Assembly (NCBI RefSeq): GCF_001269885.1
Contig: NZ_LHVH01000032.1
Span: forward strand, 62,001-126,000
Source of the DNA: Pseudomonas kilonensis
GTDB taxonomy: Bacteria; Pseudomonadota; Gammaproteobacteria; Pseudomonadales; Pseudomonadaceae
Reading direction: 5' to 3'
Length of the DNA stretch: 64,000 nt
How positions within the stretch are numbered: the stretch's first letter is position 1; every line of letters starts with the position of its first letter. Below the pieces are notes generated by a model. It saw only the letters and a list, made by a program, of their open reading frames with translations. It did not search any database and was not told the origin of the DNA. Below are positions 31,458 to 39,988 of this stretch, piece after piece. A program made the position numbers and the translations under genes.

Positions 31458-32963
31458 ATGGCGCATAACGAAGCAGTTGATGTAGTTCTGGTAGGGGCCG
31501 GCATCATGAGTGCCACCCTGGCCGTACTGCTCAAGGAGCTCGACCCCGCGATCTCGCTGGAAGTCGTCGAGCTGATGGATTCCGGTGCCGCGGAGAGTTC
31601 CAACCCGTGGAACAACGCCGGTACCGGCCACGCCGGGCTGTGTGAGCTCAATTACACGCCCCAGGCGGCCGACGGCAATGTCGACATCAAGAAAGCCGTG
31701 CACATCAACACCCAGTTCGAGGTGTCGAAGCAGTTCTGGACGTACCTGACCAAAAAAAGCACGTTCGGCTCCTCCAAGTCCTTCATCGCCCCGGTGCCAC
31801 ACCTGAGCTTCGTGCAAGGCGAGAAAGGCGTGTCGTTCCTGAAGAAGCGCTTCGAGCTGATGCACCAGCATCACGCCTTTGCCGACATGGAATACACCGA
31901 GGACAAGGCCCGGATGGCCGAGTGGATGCCGCTGATGATGCCTGGCCGGCCTGACGACGAAGTCATCGCCGCCACCCGCGTCATGAACGGTACCGACGTC
32001 AACTTCGGGGCCCTGACCAACCAGTTGCTCAAGCACCTGACCAGCGCCCCGGACACCCAGGTCAAATACTGCAAGCGCGTCACCGGCCTCAAGCGTAACG
32101 GCAGTGGCTGGACCGTGAGCATCAAGGACGTCAATTCCGGCAGCAGCCGCGATGTCGACGCCAAGTTCGTGTTCCTCGGTGCCGGCGGTGCGGCGTTGCC
32201 GCTGCTGCAGGCCTCGGGCATCGAGGAAAGCAAGGGCTTCGGCGGCTTCCCGGTCAGCGGTCAGTGGCTGCGTTGCGACAACCCGGAAGTGGTCAAGCAC
32301 CACCAGGCCAAGGTCTACAGCCAGGCCGCCGTGGGCTCGCCGCCGATGTCGGTGCCGCACCTGGACACCCGCGTGGTCGATGGCAAGAAATCCCTGCTGT
32401 TCGGGCCGTACGCCGGTTTCACCACCAAGTTCCTCAAGCACGGCTCGATCATGGACCTGCCGCTGTCGGTACGTGCCGGCAACATCGGCCCGATGCTGGC
32501 CGTGGCCCGGGACAACATGGACCTGACCAAGTACCTGATCAGCGAAGTGATGCAGTCCATGGAACAGCGCCTGGAATCCCTGCGTCGCTTCTACCCCGAG
32601 GCGAAAGCCGAGGACTGGCGCCTGGAAGTGGCCGGTCAACGGGTGCAGATCATCAAGAAAGACCCGAAGAAAGGTGGCGTCCTGCAGTTCGGCACCGAAC
32701 TGGTGGCGGCCAAGGACGGCAGCCTCGCCGCCCTGCTCGGCGCATCGCCGGGTGCTTCGGTGACCGTGTCGATCATGCTGGAACTGATCGAGCGCTGCTT
32801 CCCGGACAAAGCCAAGGGCGAGTGGGCTACCAAGCTCGCAGAAATCTTCCCGGCCCGGGAAAAAGTGCTGGAAACCGACGCGGCGCTGTATCGCAAGATC
32901 AACGCGCAGAACAACGTTGCGTTGGAGTTGGTTGAAGACAGCAAGGCGCAAAGTTACGCCTGA
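31458..32963 (+). CDS. mqo: Malate:quinone oxidoreductase
   Basis: The 501-residue FAD enzyme oxidises malate to oxaloacetate and passes electrons to ubiquinone at the inner membrane, replacing or backing up NAD-malate dehydrogenase. The FAD loop reads VLVGAGIMSATLA (residues 10-22), followed by SSNPWNNAGTGHAGLCELNYTP, and the C-terminal GASPGASV flavin contact. The gene has GGAGA before the ATG and ends at a clear terminator. By position (next to the PA4642-like gene) it corresponds to the P. aeruginosa mqoB locus. Confidence 0.96.
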   Translation: MAHNEAVDVVLVGAGIMSATLAVLLKELDPAISLEVVELMDSGAAESSNPWNNAGTGHAGLCELNYTPQAADGNVDIKKAVHINTQFEVSKQFWTYLTKKSTFGSSKSFIAPVPHLSFVQGEKGVSFLKKRFELMHQHHAFADMEYTEDKARMAEWMPLMMPGRPDDEVIAATRVMNGTDVNFGALTNQLLKHLTSAPDTQVKYCKRVTGLKRNGSGWTVSIKDVNSGSSRDVDAKFVFLGAGGAALPLLQASGIEESKGFGGFPVSGQWLRCDNPEVVKHHQAKVYSQAAVGSPPMSVPHLDTRVVDGKKSLLFGPYAGFTTKFLKHGSIMDLPLSVRAGNIGPMLAVARDNMDLTKYLISEVMQSMEQRLESLRRFYPEAKAEDWRLEVAGQRVQIIKKDPKKGGVLQFGTELVAAKDGSLAALLGASPGASVTVSIMLELIERCFPDKAKGEWATKLAEIFPAREKVLETDAALYRKINAQNNVALELVEDSKAQSYA

Positions 32964-32979
32964 CGCTTGCAGTCAATAT

Positions 32980-33012
32980 AAAAAGCCTCCCGTGCAGACG
33001 GGGGGCTTTTTA
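32980..33012 (+). terminator. Terminator after mqo
   Basis: AAAAGCCTCCCGT pairs with ACGGGGGGCTTTT across a GCAG loop, followed by T residues, 17 bases after the mqo stop. It can also act on the convergent gene at 33026. Confidence 0.9.
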
Positions 33013-33025
33013 TTTTCCTGCGGTG

Positions 33026-33484
33026 TTACTTCATGGTGAACTTGACGCGTGTTCCACCGTTACGAACATAGCCGTCATGATCTTCAACATCAATCAATTG
33101 AGCGACACAATAATCCGTCGGCTCCGCTTTGACCCAGCGACGATAAGGCATCGCCCCCTCACTGATCGGTGTTCTTGCGACATGCCCAAAGCTGAAATGA
33201 CAGGTGCGGCGGTCTTGCGTGTAGCTGAAGGCCTCCCGCTCGGCGCGCGATTGGGGCAGATAGTACGTTAGCTCCTGGCTTTCACCGGGGCTTATCCAAA
33301 AATTGTGGCCCGAACTGGCCCAATATTCAGTCCAGCTAAAGCCGCTACCGGGAACAATGTCGGTTGCTGTTGCGTTGTAGATCTCGACATTGAGAATGTC
33401 ATCCCGTGCATAGGACACTGAACTTGCCAGGCACGCTGCCAAAGGCAATAACACCCCAGCGATACATTTACTTTTAACTTCCAT
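33026..33484 (-). CDS. Exported protein of unknown function
   Basis: The 152-residue protein has a signal peptide (MEVKSKCIAGVLLPLAACLASSVSYA), then a small domain rich in aromatic residues (FSWTEYWASSGHNFW) and two spaced cysteines (CHFSF and YCVAQ) that could form a disulfide in the periplasm. No family is recognised. Its base composition and the flanking 180 bases are more AT-rich than the neighbourhood, a sign of possible transfer. GGAGC precedes ATG 33484 by about 8 bases. Confidence 0.7.
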   Translation of the reverse strand: MEVKSKCIAGVLLPLAACLASSVSYARDDILNVEIYNATATDIVPGSGFSWTEYWASSGHNFWISPGESQELTYYLPQSRAEREAFSYTQDRRTCHFSFGHVARTPISEGAMPYRRWVKAEPTDYCVAQLIDVEDHDGYVRNGGTRVKFTMK

Positions 33485-33639
33485 GATGAGTACAGCTCCA
33501 TTTAAACAATAACGTCAAAGCCAATTGGCTTCGACGCAAAGTAATGGAATTTCAAATAAAACAGAACAACCCGAATGGTGACATAACCTTTCAGAGCGAT
33601 GTGCAAAAGTAAAAATTAGTTGCGTTCAAGCGGAATACT

Positions 33640-33659
33640 CAACGCTCCGAAGAGCGTTG
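33640..33659 (-). terminator. Stable hairpin with UUCG loop
   Basis: CAACGCTC and GAGCGTTG form an eight-pair stem. Read on the minus strand, just after the stop of the PA4642-like gene, the loop is C(UUCG)G, an extra-stable tetraloop. There is no tight T tract, so it may protect a 3' end rather than terminate. Confidence 0.55.
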
Positions 33660-33671
33660 ATAGACGTTAAT

Positions 33672-33959
33672 TCAGCCGCGGGCTTTTTTGATCAACTCAA
33701 TATATTCCTCGGCATTACGCTGGTCCTTGATCAGCGCAACGAAATCATTGCCGTGCTCATCCTTGCCGTTGAGGTCATGGCCGGCCTCGACGAAGAACGT
33801 CAGGAAGCGTTCAAAGTCATCGACCCGCAGGCCGCGGTAGGCCTTGATCAGTTTGTGCAGCGACGGCGACGTGGCATCGACCGGTTCGAAATTGAGGAAC
33901 AGCTTGATCTGTTCATCGCCAATCTCGTCGCCAATCACTTGTTTCTTGTCTTTACGCAT
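33672..33959 (-). CDS. PA4642-family conserved protein
   Basis: The 95-residue acidic cytoplasmic protein has ankyrin-like wording in its C-terminal half (GHDLNGKDEHGNDFVALIKD) after a helical N-terminal part (MRKDKKQVIGDEIGDEQIKL). It matches the small gene found beside mqoB in P. aeruginosa, from memory. Function unknown. It is probably transcribed with the exported-protein gene 61 bases upstream on the same strand. Confidence 0.78.
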   Translation of the reverse strand: MRKDKKQVIGDEIGDEQIKLFLNFEPVDATSPSLHKLIKAYRGLRVDDFERFLTFFVEAGHDLNGKDEHGNDFVALIKDQRNAEEYIELIKKARG

Positions 33960-34020
33960 TGCCGGCTCCAGCTCGCACAGTTCACGGGGCGGGCAGTTTA
34001 CCCCCGGCAGGCCTCGGGGC

Positions 34021-34503
34021 TCAACGCGGGCGTTCGGCACCGGTGTGCAGGTCGGCCCAGATATGGCCGTTGGCGTAAGTAAGAAACTGCACATAGACCG
34101 TGTTGTTGCGCAGCAGATCGATGACCACCCGGTACTGGGCCTGTGGATAAGACAGCGTCAGGGTCTTGCTCGCCTCGTCGAAAACCGGTTTCTTCAGGCT
34201 TTTGCTTTCGCCGTCGAAGTTGAGGATCACCTGGCTGAGGGTCGCGCCCTTGTTCATCGGCTTGCCCTTGAGGCGGACCAGCAAGGGCGAAGTGACCGGA
34301 ATCGGTTGCTGGTTGGACTGACGCTGGTTACCCAGTACCACCGAATACTCGGTCACTTGCAGCAACTGCTGCTGTTCAGGCTGTTCCTGGCGCACCACCA
34401 GGTCATCAGGCGGCAGGAATTGACTGTGCATCGGCGCAGCCTCGGCCGCCAAGGGCAGACTGGAGATCAACAGCAAAGTGGCGCAGCGGATCAATACACG
34501 CAT
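34021..34503 (-). CDS. Exported protein of unknown function
   Basis: The 160-residue protein has a signal peptide ending AAEA (about residue 23), then a beta-rich domain: QVTEYSVVLGNQRQ, PVTSPLLVRLKGKP, SLKKPVFDEASKTLTLSYP and YRVVIDLLRNNTVYVQFLTY. It looks like a small periplasmic beta-sandwich. I know no named family. GGAGC is 8 bases before ATG 34503. Confidence 0.72.
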   Translation of the reverse strand: MRVLIRCATLLLISSLPLAAEAAPMHSQFLPPDDLVVRQEQPEQQQLLQVTEYSVVLGNQRQSNQQPIPVTSPLLVRLKGKPMNKGATLSQVILNFDGESKSLKKPVFDEASKTLTLSYPQAQYRVVIDLLRNNTVYVQFLTYANGHIWADLHTGAERPR

Positions 34504-34642
34504 GACAAGCTCCGGGGTCTTGGCCGGGCACTCTAGCATGAGCCTAAGCGGTAAAAATAACGATCCAGATCAATACATCCGCACAACGAGCACGGCATAC
34601 TCAAAGAGCCATCAGCCCTGACACCCGCCACAGAATGCTTTT

Positions 34643-34773
34643 TGTGGCGAGGGGATTTATCCCCGCTGGGCTGCGAAGCAGCCCCAAACCGGATACTCGG
34701 TGAGTCAGATAGATCACCCCAACCCGATGGGGGCCGCTTCGCAGCCCAGCGGGGATAAATCCCCTCGCCACAG
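34643..34773. repeat. GTGGCGAGGGG-family inverted repeat
   Basis: Arms of TGTGGCGAGGGGATTTATCC and its inverse, extended by CGCTGGGCTGCGAAGCAGCC, so each arm is about 45 bases with an inner hairpin. Confidence 0.92.
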
Positions 34774-34827
34774 GTTGGGTGTTTGCCGGGAGTTCGGTGT
34801 TTGCCCCGTTCACTTAGTGGAGTGCCC

Positions 34828-36558
34828 ATGTCTTTCTCCGCCCCACCGTTGTTTGCCGCCTGGCGCCAAACCTGGCGCGCCGGTTACACCCTTGAGCGCC
34901 TGCGTGGCGACCTGGTGGCCGGGCTGACCGTCGGCATCATCGCCATCCCACTGGCCATGGCCCTGGCGATTGCCGTTGGTGTCCCGCCGCAACATGGCTT
35001 GTACACGGTGTTGGTGGCCGCGCCCTTGATCGCCCTCACCGGCGGCTCGCGCTTCAACGTCAGCGGGCCGACGGCGGCGTTCGTGGTGATCCTGCTGCCC
35101 ATCACCCAACAATATGGCCTCGGCGGCCTGTTGTTATGCACCATGCTCGCCGGCCTGATTCTCATCACCCTGGGATTGATGCGCGCCGGACGGCTGATCC
35201 AATACATCCCCTACCCGGTGATCCTCGGCTTTACCGCCGGGATCGGCGTGGTCATCGCCACCTTGCAACTCAAGGATCTGCTGGGGCTGACCACCGTCGG
35301 GCAAGCCAAGCACTACATCGAACAGTTGGGCGAACTGATCGTGGCGCTGCCCAGTGCCCGACTCGGCGATGGCATCATCGGCGTCACGTGCCTGGCAGTA
35401 CTGATTGCCTGGCCACGCTGGGTACCGCGGGTTCCCGGGCATTTGGTTGCCTTGCTGGTCGGGGCCCTATTGGGACTGGCGCTGGAGCACGGCGGTTGGC
35501 CGGTGGCGACATTGGGTGAGCGTTTCAGCTACGTGGTCGATGGCATCAGCCACCCCGGTATCCCGCCGTTTTTACCGAGTTTCGAGTGGCCATGGAACCT
35601 GCCAGATGGCCAGGGTCATCCCTTGACGCTTTCCTATGACCTGATCCGCCAACTGCTGGGCCCGGCCTTCGCCATTGCCATGCTTGGCGCCATCGAATCG
35701 CTGTTGTGCGCCGTGGTGGCGGATGGCATGACCGGCAGCAAGCACGACCCCAATGCCGAGCTGATCGGCCAAGGCCTGGGTAACCTCGTGGCGCCGCTGT
35801 TCGGCGGTATCACCGCCACGGCGGCCATTGCCCGCAGTGCGACCAATGTGCGCAGCGGCGCCTCTTCACCGCTGGCCGCGATCATTCACAGCCTTGTGGT
35901 GCTGCTGGCGATGGTGCTGCTGGCGCCATTGTTCAGCTACCTGCCCATGGCTGCCCTGGCGGCGCTACTGGTGATAGTGGCCTGGAACATGAGCGAAGCC
36001 GGACACGTGTTGCATACCTTGCGCATCGCCCCGCGCAGCGACGTACTGGTGCTGCTGACCTGCCTTAGCCTGACCGTCCTGTTCGACATGGTCATGGCCG
36101 TCGCCGTCGGTCTGCTGCTGGCCGCCGGGCTGTTCATCAAGCGCATGAGCGAACTGACCGACAGCGCCGAACTGCCCCGCCACTTCCACCAGGCCCTGCT
36201 GGACATGCCCGAGCATGTGCGCTGCTACGGGATTCGCGGACCGCTGTTCTTCGGCGCGGCGGAAAAAGCCCTGGATGTGCTGCGCAAGTTCGATCCGGGG
36301 GTCCGGGTGGTGGTCGTGGAAATGAGCGCCGTGCCCATGCTGGACATGACCGCGCTGGCCGCGTTCGAAAACATCCTGAAGGATTACCGCAAGCAGGGCA
36401 TCGGCCTGATCCTGGTCGCGACGGCGCCAAGGGTGCGCCTGAAACTGCGCCGCGCTGGCATTCATCGCGAGCAGCGGCAATTGGCGTATGTGCAGACCCT
36501 GGAGCAGGCGCGGATCAAGAGCGAGCAATGGCTGGCTGCCAATAGCACCGCCCACTAA
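34828..36558 (+). CDS. SulP-family anion transporter with STAS domain
   Basis: The 576-residue inner-membrane protein has about 12-14 hydrophobic segments (residues 25-415), the SulP signature near the first segments (GLTVGIIAIPLAMALAIAVGV, GLYTVLVAAP) and FGGITATAAIARSATNVRSGA, and a C-terminal STAS domain (about 440-560; VVVVEMSAVPMLDMTALAAFEN). SulP proteins carry sulfate, bicarbonate or dicarboxylates; the DauA-like C4-dicarboxylate group is plausible too. No sulfur gene is adjacent, so sulfate transport is not assumed. GTGGAG precedes ATG 34828. Confidence 0.9.
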   Translation: MSFSAPPLFAAWRQTWRAGYTLERLRGDLVAGLTVGIIAIPLAMALAIAVGVPPQHGLYTVLVAAPLIALTGGSRFNVSGPTAAFVVILLPITQQYGLGGLLLCTMLAGLILITLGLMRAGRLIQYIPYPVILGFTAGIGVVIATLQLKDLLGLTTVGQAKHYIEQLGELIVALPSARLGDGIIGVTCLAVLIAWPRWVPRVPGHLVALLVGALLGLALEHGGWPVATLGERFSYVVDGISHPGIPPFLPSFEWPWNLPDGQGHPLTLSYDLIRQLLGPAFAIAMLGAIESLLCAVVADGMTGSKHDPNAELIGQGLGNLVAPLFGGITATAAIARSATNVRSGASSPLAAIIHSLVVLLAMVLLAPLFSYLPMAALAALLVIVAWNMSEAGHVLHTLRIAPRSDVLVLLTCLSLTVLFDMVMAVAVGLLLAAGLFIKRMSELTDSAELPRHFHQALLDMPEHVRCYGIRGPLFFGAAEKALDVLRKFDPGVRVVVVEMSAVPMLDMTALAAFENILKDYRKQGIGLILVATAPRVRLKLRRAGIHREQRQLAYVQTLEQARIKSEQWLAANSTAH

Positions 36559-36605
36559 CGACTGGCTTGATCTGTAGTGAGGGCGCAGATGGGCAGCTAA
36601 ATTCA

Positions 36606-36738
36606 TGTGGCGAGGGGATTTATCCCCGCTGGGCTGCGAAGCAGCCCTAAAAACAGGCAACCCGTTATGTCAGGCTGATCGAGTCGATCGGTTTGGGGTC
36701 GCTTCGCAACCCAGCGGGGATAAATCCCCTCGCCACAG
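36606..36738. repeat. GTGGCGAGGGG-family inverted repeat
   Basis: Same structure as the copy at 34643-34773: ATGTGGCGAGGGGATTTATC arm and its inverse with GCTGGGCTGCGAAGCAGCC extension. The two copies bracket the SulP gene. Confidence 0.92.
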
Positions 36739-36741
36739 GTA

Positions 36742-37215
36742 TTAGTCGAACTGGGCGCGCATCCAGGCATGGTATTGCGCCACGCCGGCCTCGCCTTCAC
36801 GGGGCGCCCAGTGGGCCAGTTCGCCCTCGCCCACGGGCCGGTAGGGGCCGGCCTTGCATTCGAACATCAGGCTGTCGGCTTCCAGCACCACCAATCCGTG
36901 ATACACACCGGCCGGCAGGTCAACGCCGAGGCAATCACCACCAGCCTGCAGGATGCGTTTGTCCACCACCGCGCCGGCTTCATCGAAGATCAATACCCCC
37001 AACCGGCCCTTGAGCACCAGCAAGGTTTCCGCCTTGTCGGCGCTCAGGTGGCGGTGCGGCGGGATGTAGGTCGAAGGCTGTAAGCCCACCGCCATGCGGT
37101 GGCACGGCTCATCCATCTCATGGAAGTTATGGTGCTGCCGCCCACGAGGACTGGCCGCAGCTTTTTCGGCCAAGTCATCGAACAGTGCATGATCCAGAAA
37201 GCTTGGCCGAGTCAT
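36742..37215 (-). CDS. WbuC-family cupin protein
   Basis: The 157-residue protein is a WbuC-type cupin: the metal-binding IPPHRHLSADKAETLLVLKG segment (His pair and Glu, about 51-64) and GVDLPAGVYHGLVVLE with the last histidine. WbuC homologues occur in lipopolysaccharide clusters of enteric bacteria, but here the gene follows hpt by three bases, so a link to nucleotide salvage is suggested by position only. The reaction is unknown. Confidence 0.82.
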   Translation of the reverse strand: MTRPSFLDHALFDDLAEKAAASPRGRQHHNFHEMDEPCHRMAVGLQPSTYIPPHRHLSADKAETLLVLKGRLGVLIFDEAGAVVDKRILQAGGDCLGVDLPAGVYHGLVVLEADSLMFECKAGPYRPVGEGELAHWAPREGEAGVAQYHAWMRAQFD

Positions 37216-37218
37216 CGA

Positions 37219-37776
37219 TTACATGCCCTTGACGGCGAAAATGCCATTGGCGTTGCGCCAGTAACCTTTGTAGTCCATGCCGTAGCCGAAGATATAGCGG
37301 TCGATGCACGGCAGGCCGACGAAATCGGCTTTCAAGTCAGGACGGGCCTTGCGGTCGTGGTCCTTGTCGATCAGCACGGCGGTGTGCACGGCGCGGGCAC
37401 CGGCGTGTTTGCAGAAGTCGATGATCGCGCCCAGGGTGTGACCTTCGTCGAGGATGTCGTCGATGATCAGCACGTCGCGGTCGATGAACGAGACTTCCGG
37501 CTTGGCTTTCCAGAACAGGTCGCCGCCGCTGGTTTCGTTGCGATAACGCGTCGCGTGCAAGTAGGACGCTTCGAGGGGGAAGTTCAGGTAGGTCAGCAGC
37601 TTGCCGGAGAAAATCAGCCCGCCGTTCATGACGCAGAACACCACTGGGTTGGCCTCGGCCAGTTGGTCGTTAATTTGCGCACCGACACGGGCGATGGCCG
37701 CTTCGACTTCGGCTTCGGTGTACAGGCAGTCAGCCTCTCGCATGATTTGACGGATATGCTCGAGATCAGCGGACAT
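37219..37776 (-). CDS. hpt: Hypoxanthine-guanine phosphoribosyltransferase
   Basis: The 185-residue enzyme attaches hypoxanthine or guanine to PRPP. The PRPP loop reads VLIIDDILDEGHTLG (about 104-118), and the base-binding FVGLPCIDRYIFGYGMDYKGYWRN is at the C-terminus. It is divergent from upp with 162 bases between them, so purine and pyrimidine salvage share a control region. The WbuC gene follows 3 bases downstream. Confidence 0.93.
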   Translation of the reverse strand: MSADLEHIRQIMREADCLYTEAEVEAAIARVGAQINDQLAEANPVVFCVMNGGLIFSGKLLTYLNFPLEASYLHATRYRNETSGGDLFWKAKPEVSFIDRDVLIIDDILDEGHTLGAIIDFCKHAGARAVHTAVLIDKDHDRKARPDLKADFVGLPCIDRYIFGYGMDYKGYWRNANGIFAVKGM

Positions 37777-37938
37777 GTCGCTCTCCAGGGGTAGCGGATC
37801 GGAAAAACCGGCAAAGGTACGCACCCCGCCCGGCCAGATCAAGCGTTTGTGGACTAACGTTCCGTATTGTCTATAGGACAACACCCTCGGATAGATTAAT
37901 CTAAACCGGTTTTTTTGCCCGCCGTCGGAGCCTTCCCC

Positions 37939-38577
37939 ATGCCCATCCTCGAGATCCGCCATCCGCTGATCAGACACAAACTCGGCCTGATGCGCCGCGC
38001 TGACATCAGCACGAAGAACTTCCGTGAACTCGCCCAGGAAGTCGGTGCCCTGCTCACCTACGAGGCCACCAAGGACCTGCCGCTGGAGTCTTATGAAATC
38101 GACGGCTGGGCCGGTACGGTCCAGGTCGAGAAAATCGCCGGCAAGAAGATCACCGTGGTGCCGATCCTGCGCGCCGGCATCGGCATGCTCGAAGGCGTAC
38201 TGAGCCTGATCCCGGGGGCCAAGGTCAGCGCTGTGGGCGTAGCTCGCAACGAGCAGACCCTGCAGGCGCACACCTACCTGGAAAAACTGGTGCCGGAAAT
38301 CGACGAGCGCCTGGCGATGATCATCGACCCGATGCTCGCCACCGGCAGCTCCATGGTCGCCACCATCGACCTGTTGAAAAAGGCCGGTTGCCGGGACATC
38401 CGCGCCATGGTGCTGGTCGCGGCCCCCGAAGGCATCAAGGCCGTGCACGATGCCCACCCGGATGTGACCATCTACACCGCGTCCATCGATCAGAAACTCA
38501 ACGAACACGGCTATATCATCCCGGGCCTGGGCGATGCCGGCGACAAGATCTTCGGCACCAAGCAGAAGGACGCTTGA
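37939..38577 (+). CDS. upp: Uracil phosphoribosyltransferase
   Basis: The 212-residue enzyme converts uracil and PRPP to UMP. The PRPP loop is IIDPMLATGSSMVATID (about 130-146), and the uracil-binding IPGLGDAGDKIFGT is at the C-terminus. It is followed 2 bases later by uraA, the uptake permease, making a compact salvage operon. Confidence 0.96.
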   Translation: MPILEIRHPLIRHKLGLMRRADISTKNFRELAQEVGALLTYEATKDLPLESYEIDGWAGTVQVEKIAGKKITVVPILRAGIGMLEGVLSLIPGAKVSAVGVARNEQTLQAHTYLEKLVPEIDERLAMIIDPMLATGSSMVATIDLLKKAGCRDIRAMVLVAAPEGIKAVHDAHPDVTIYTASIDQKLNEHGYIIPGLGDAGDKIFGTKQKDA

Positions 38578-38579
38578 GC

Positions 38580-39854
38580 ATGCAGGATGAGTTCAACGAT
38601 CCGCTCTGGCGCCAGGTCCTGTCTGGCGCGCAGATGCTGTTCGTCGCCTTCGGCGCGCTGGTACTGATGCCGCTGATCACCGGGCTGGACCCTAACGTGG
38701 CGCTGTTCACGGCCGGCCTGGGAACGCTCCTGTTCCAAATCGTCACCGGGCGCCAGGTGCCGGTGTTCCTGGCTTCGAGTTTTGCCTTCATCACCCCGAT
38801 CATCCTCGCCAAGGGCCAGTTCGGCCTGGCCGCGACCATGGGCGGTGTGATGGCGGCAGGTTTCGTCTACACCTTTCTGGGCCTGGCGGTGAAGATCAAG
38901 GGCACCGGGTTCATCGACCGGCTGCTGCCGCCCGTGGTGATTGGTCCGGTGATCATTTCCATCGGCCTGGCCATGGCGCCGATTGCCGCCAACATGGCGA
39001 TGGGCAAGGCCGGCGACGGTACCGAGCTGATTCATTATCAAACCGCGATGCTGATTTCGATGCCGGCCCTGCTCACCACCCTGATCGTGGCGGTGTTCGG
39101 CAAAGGTATTTTCCGCCTGGTGCCGATCATTTCCGGCGTGTTGGTGGGCTTTGCCATGGCGTTTTTCTTCGGCGTCGTGGACACCGCGAAAATCGCCGCC
39201 GCGCCGTGGTTCGCACTGCCGGCCTTCACCGCGCCGGAGTTCAACTGGCAGGCAATCCTGTTCATCGTGCCGGTCGCCCTGGCACCGGCCATCGAGCACA
39301 TCGGCGGCGTGATTGCCGTGGGCAGCGTGACCGGTCGCGACTACCTGAAAAAACCCGGCCTGCACCGCACACTGCTCGGTGACGGCATTGCCACCACCGC
39401 CGCCGGCCTGTTCGGCGGCCCACCCAACACCACCTACGCCGAAGTGACCGGCGCGGTGATGCTGACCAAAAACTACAACCCGAAGATCATGACCTGGGCG
39501 GCGATCTTTGCCATCAGCCTGGCATTCATCGGCAAGTTCGGCGCGCTGCTGCAAAGCATCCCGGTGCCGGTGATGGGCGGGATCCTGTGCCTGCTGTTCG
39601 GTTCGATTGCGGCAGTGGGCATGAACACCTTGATCCGCCACAAGATCGACCTGGGCGAGGCACGCAACCTGGTGATCGTTTCGGTGACGTTGGTGTTCGG
39701 CATCGGCGGTGTGCTGGTGGGCACCGGCACTGGGCCGGACGACTTCGGCCTCAAAGGCATCGCGCTGTGCGCGGTGGTGGCGATCGCGCTGAACCTGCTG
39801 CTGCCGGGCAATGACAGCTGGAAGCAGAAGCAGGCGGATGAGCCGTTCCAGTAA
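38580..39854 (+). CDS. uraA: Uracil permease
   Basis: The 424-residue NCS2 transporter takes up uracil by proton symport. It has about 14 hydrophobic segments; key stretches are VFLASSFAFITPII, PVALAPAIEHIGGVIAVGSVTGRDYLKKPGLHR (with the proton/substrate glutamate) and GLFGGPPNTTYAEVTGAVMLTKN. It is in one operon with upp (2-base gap). Confidence 0.95.
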   Translation: MQDEFNDPLWRQVLSGAQMLFVAFGALVLMPLITGLDPNVALFTAGLGTLLFQIVTGRQVPVFLASSFAFITPIILAKGQFGLAATMGGVMAAGFVYTFLGLAVKIKGTGFIDRLLPPVVIGPVIISIGLAMAPIAANMAMGKAGDGTELIHYQTAMLISMPALLTTLIVAVFGKGIFRLVPIISGVLVGFAMAFFFGVVDTAKIAAAPWFALPAFTAPEFNWQAILFIVPVALAPAIEHIGGVIAVGSVTGRDYLKKPGLHRTLLGDGIATTAAGLFGGPPNTTYAEVTGAVMLTKNYNPKIMTWAAIFAISLAFIGKFGALLQSIPVPVMGGILCLLFGSIAAVGMNTLIRHKIDLGEARNLVIVSVTLVFGIGGVLVGTGTGPDDFGLKGIALCAVVAIALNLLLPGNDSWKQKQADEPFQ

Positions 39855-39885
39855 AACGCAGAACTTTCATCGCCCGCACTGCCGT

Positions 39886-39977
39886 CATCGCGGGCAAGCC
39901 TTGCTCCCACAGGTCTTGAGTGGACCATGCTTGAGTGGTCAAGACAAAATCTGTGGGAGCAAGGCTTGCCCGCGATG
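39886..39977. repeat. REPIN (inward orientation)
   Basis: CATCGCGGGCAAGCCTTGCT and its inverse, 42 bases apart, between uraA and the convergent hemH gene. Confidence 0.9.
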
Positions 39978-39988
39978 CTTTTCGAGGT

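Noticed and set aside
38511..39641. A 376-codon frame antisense to uraA
   Set aside because: Very rich in Gln, His, Arg and Gly, the usual mirror of a hydrophobic transporter gene.
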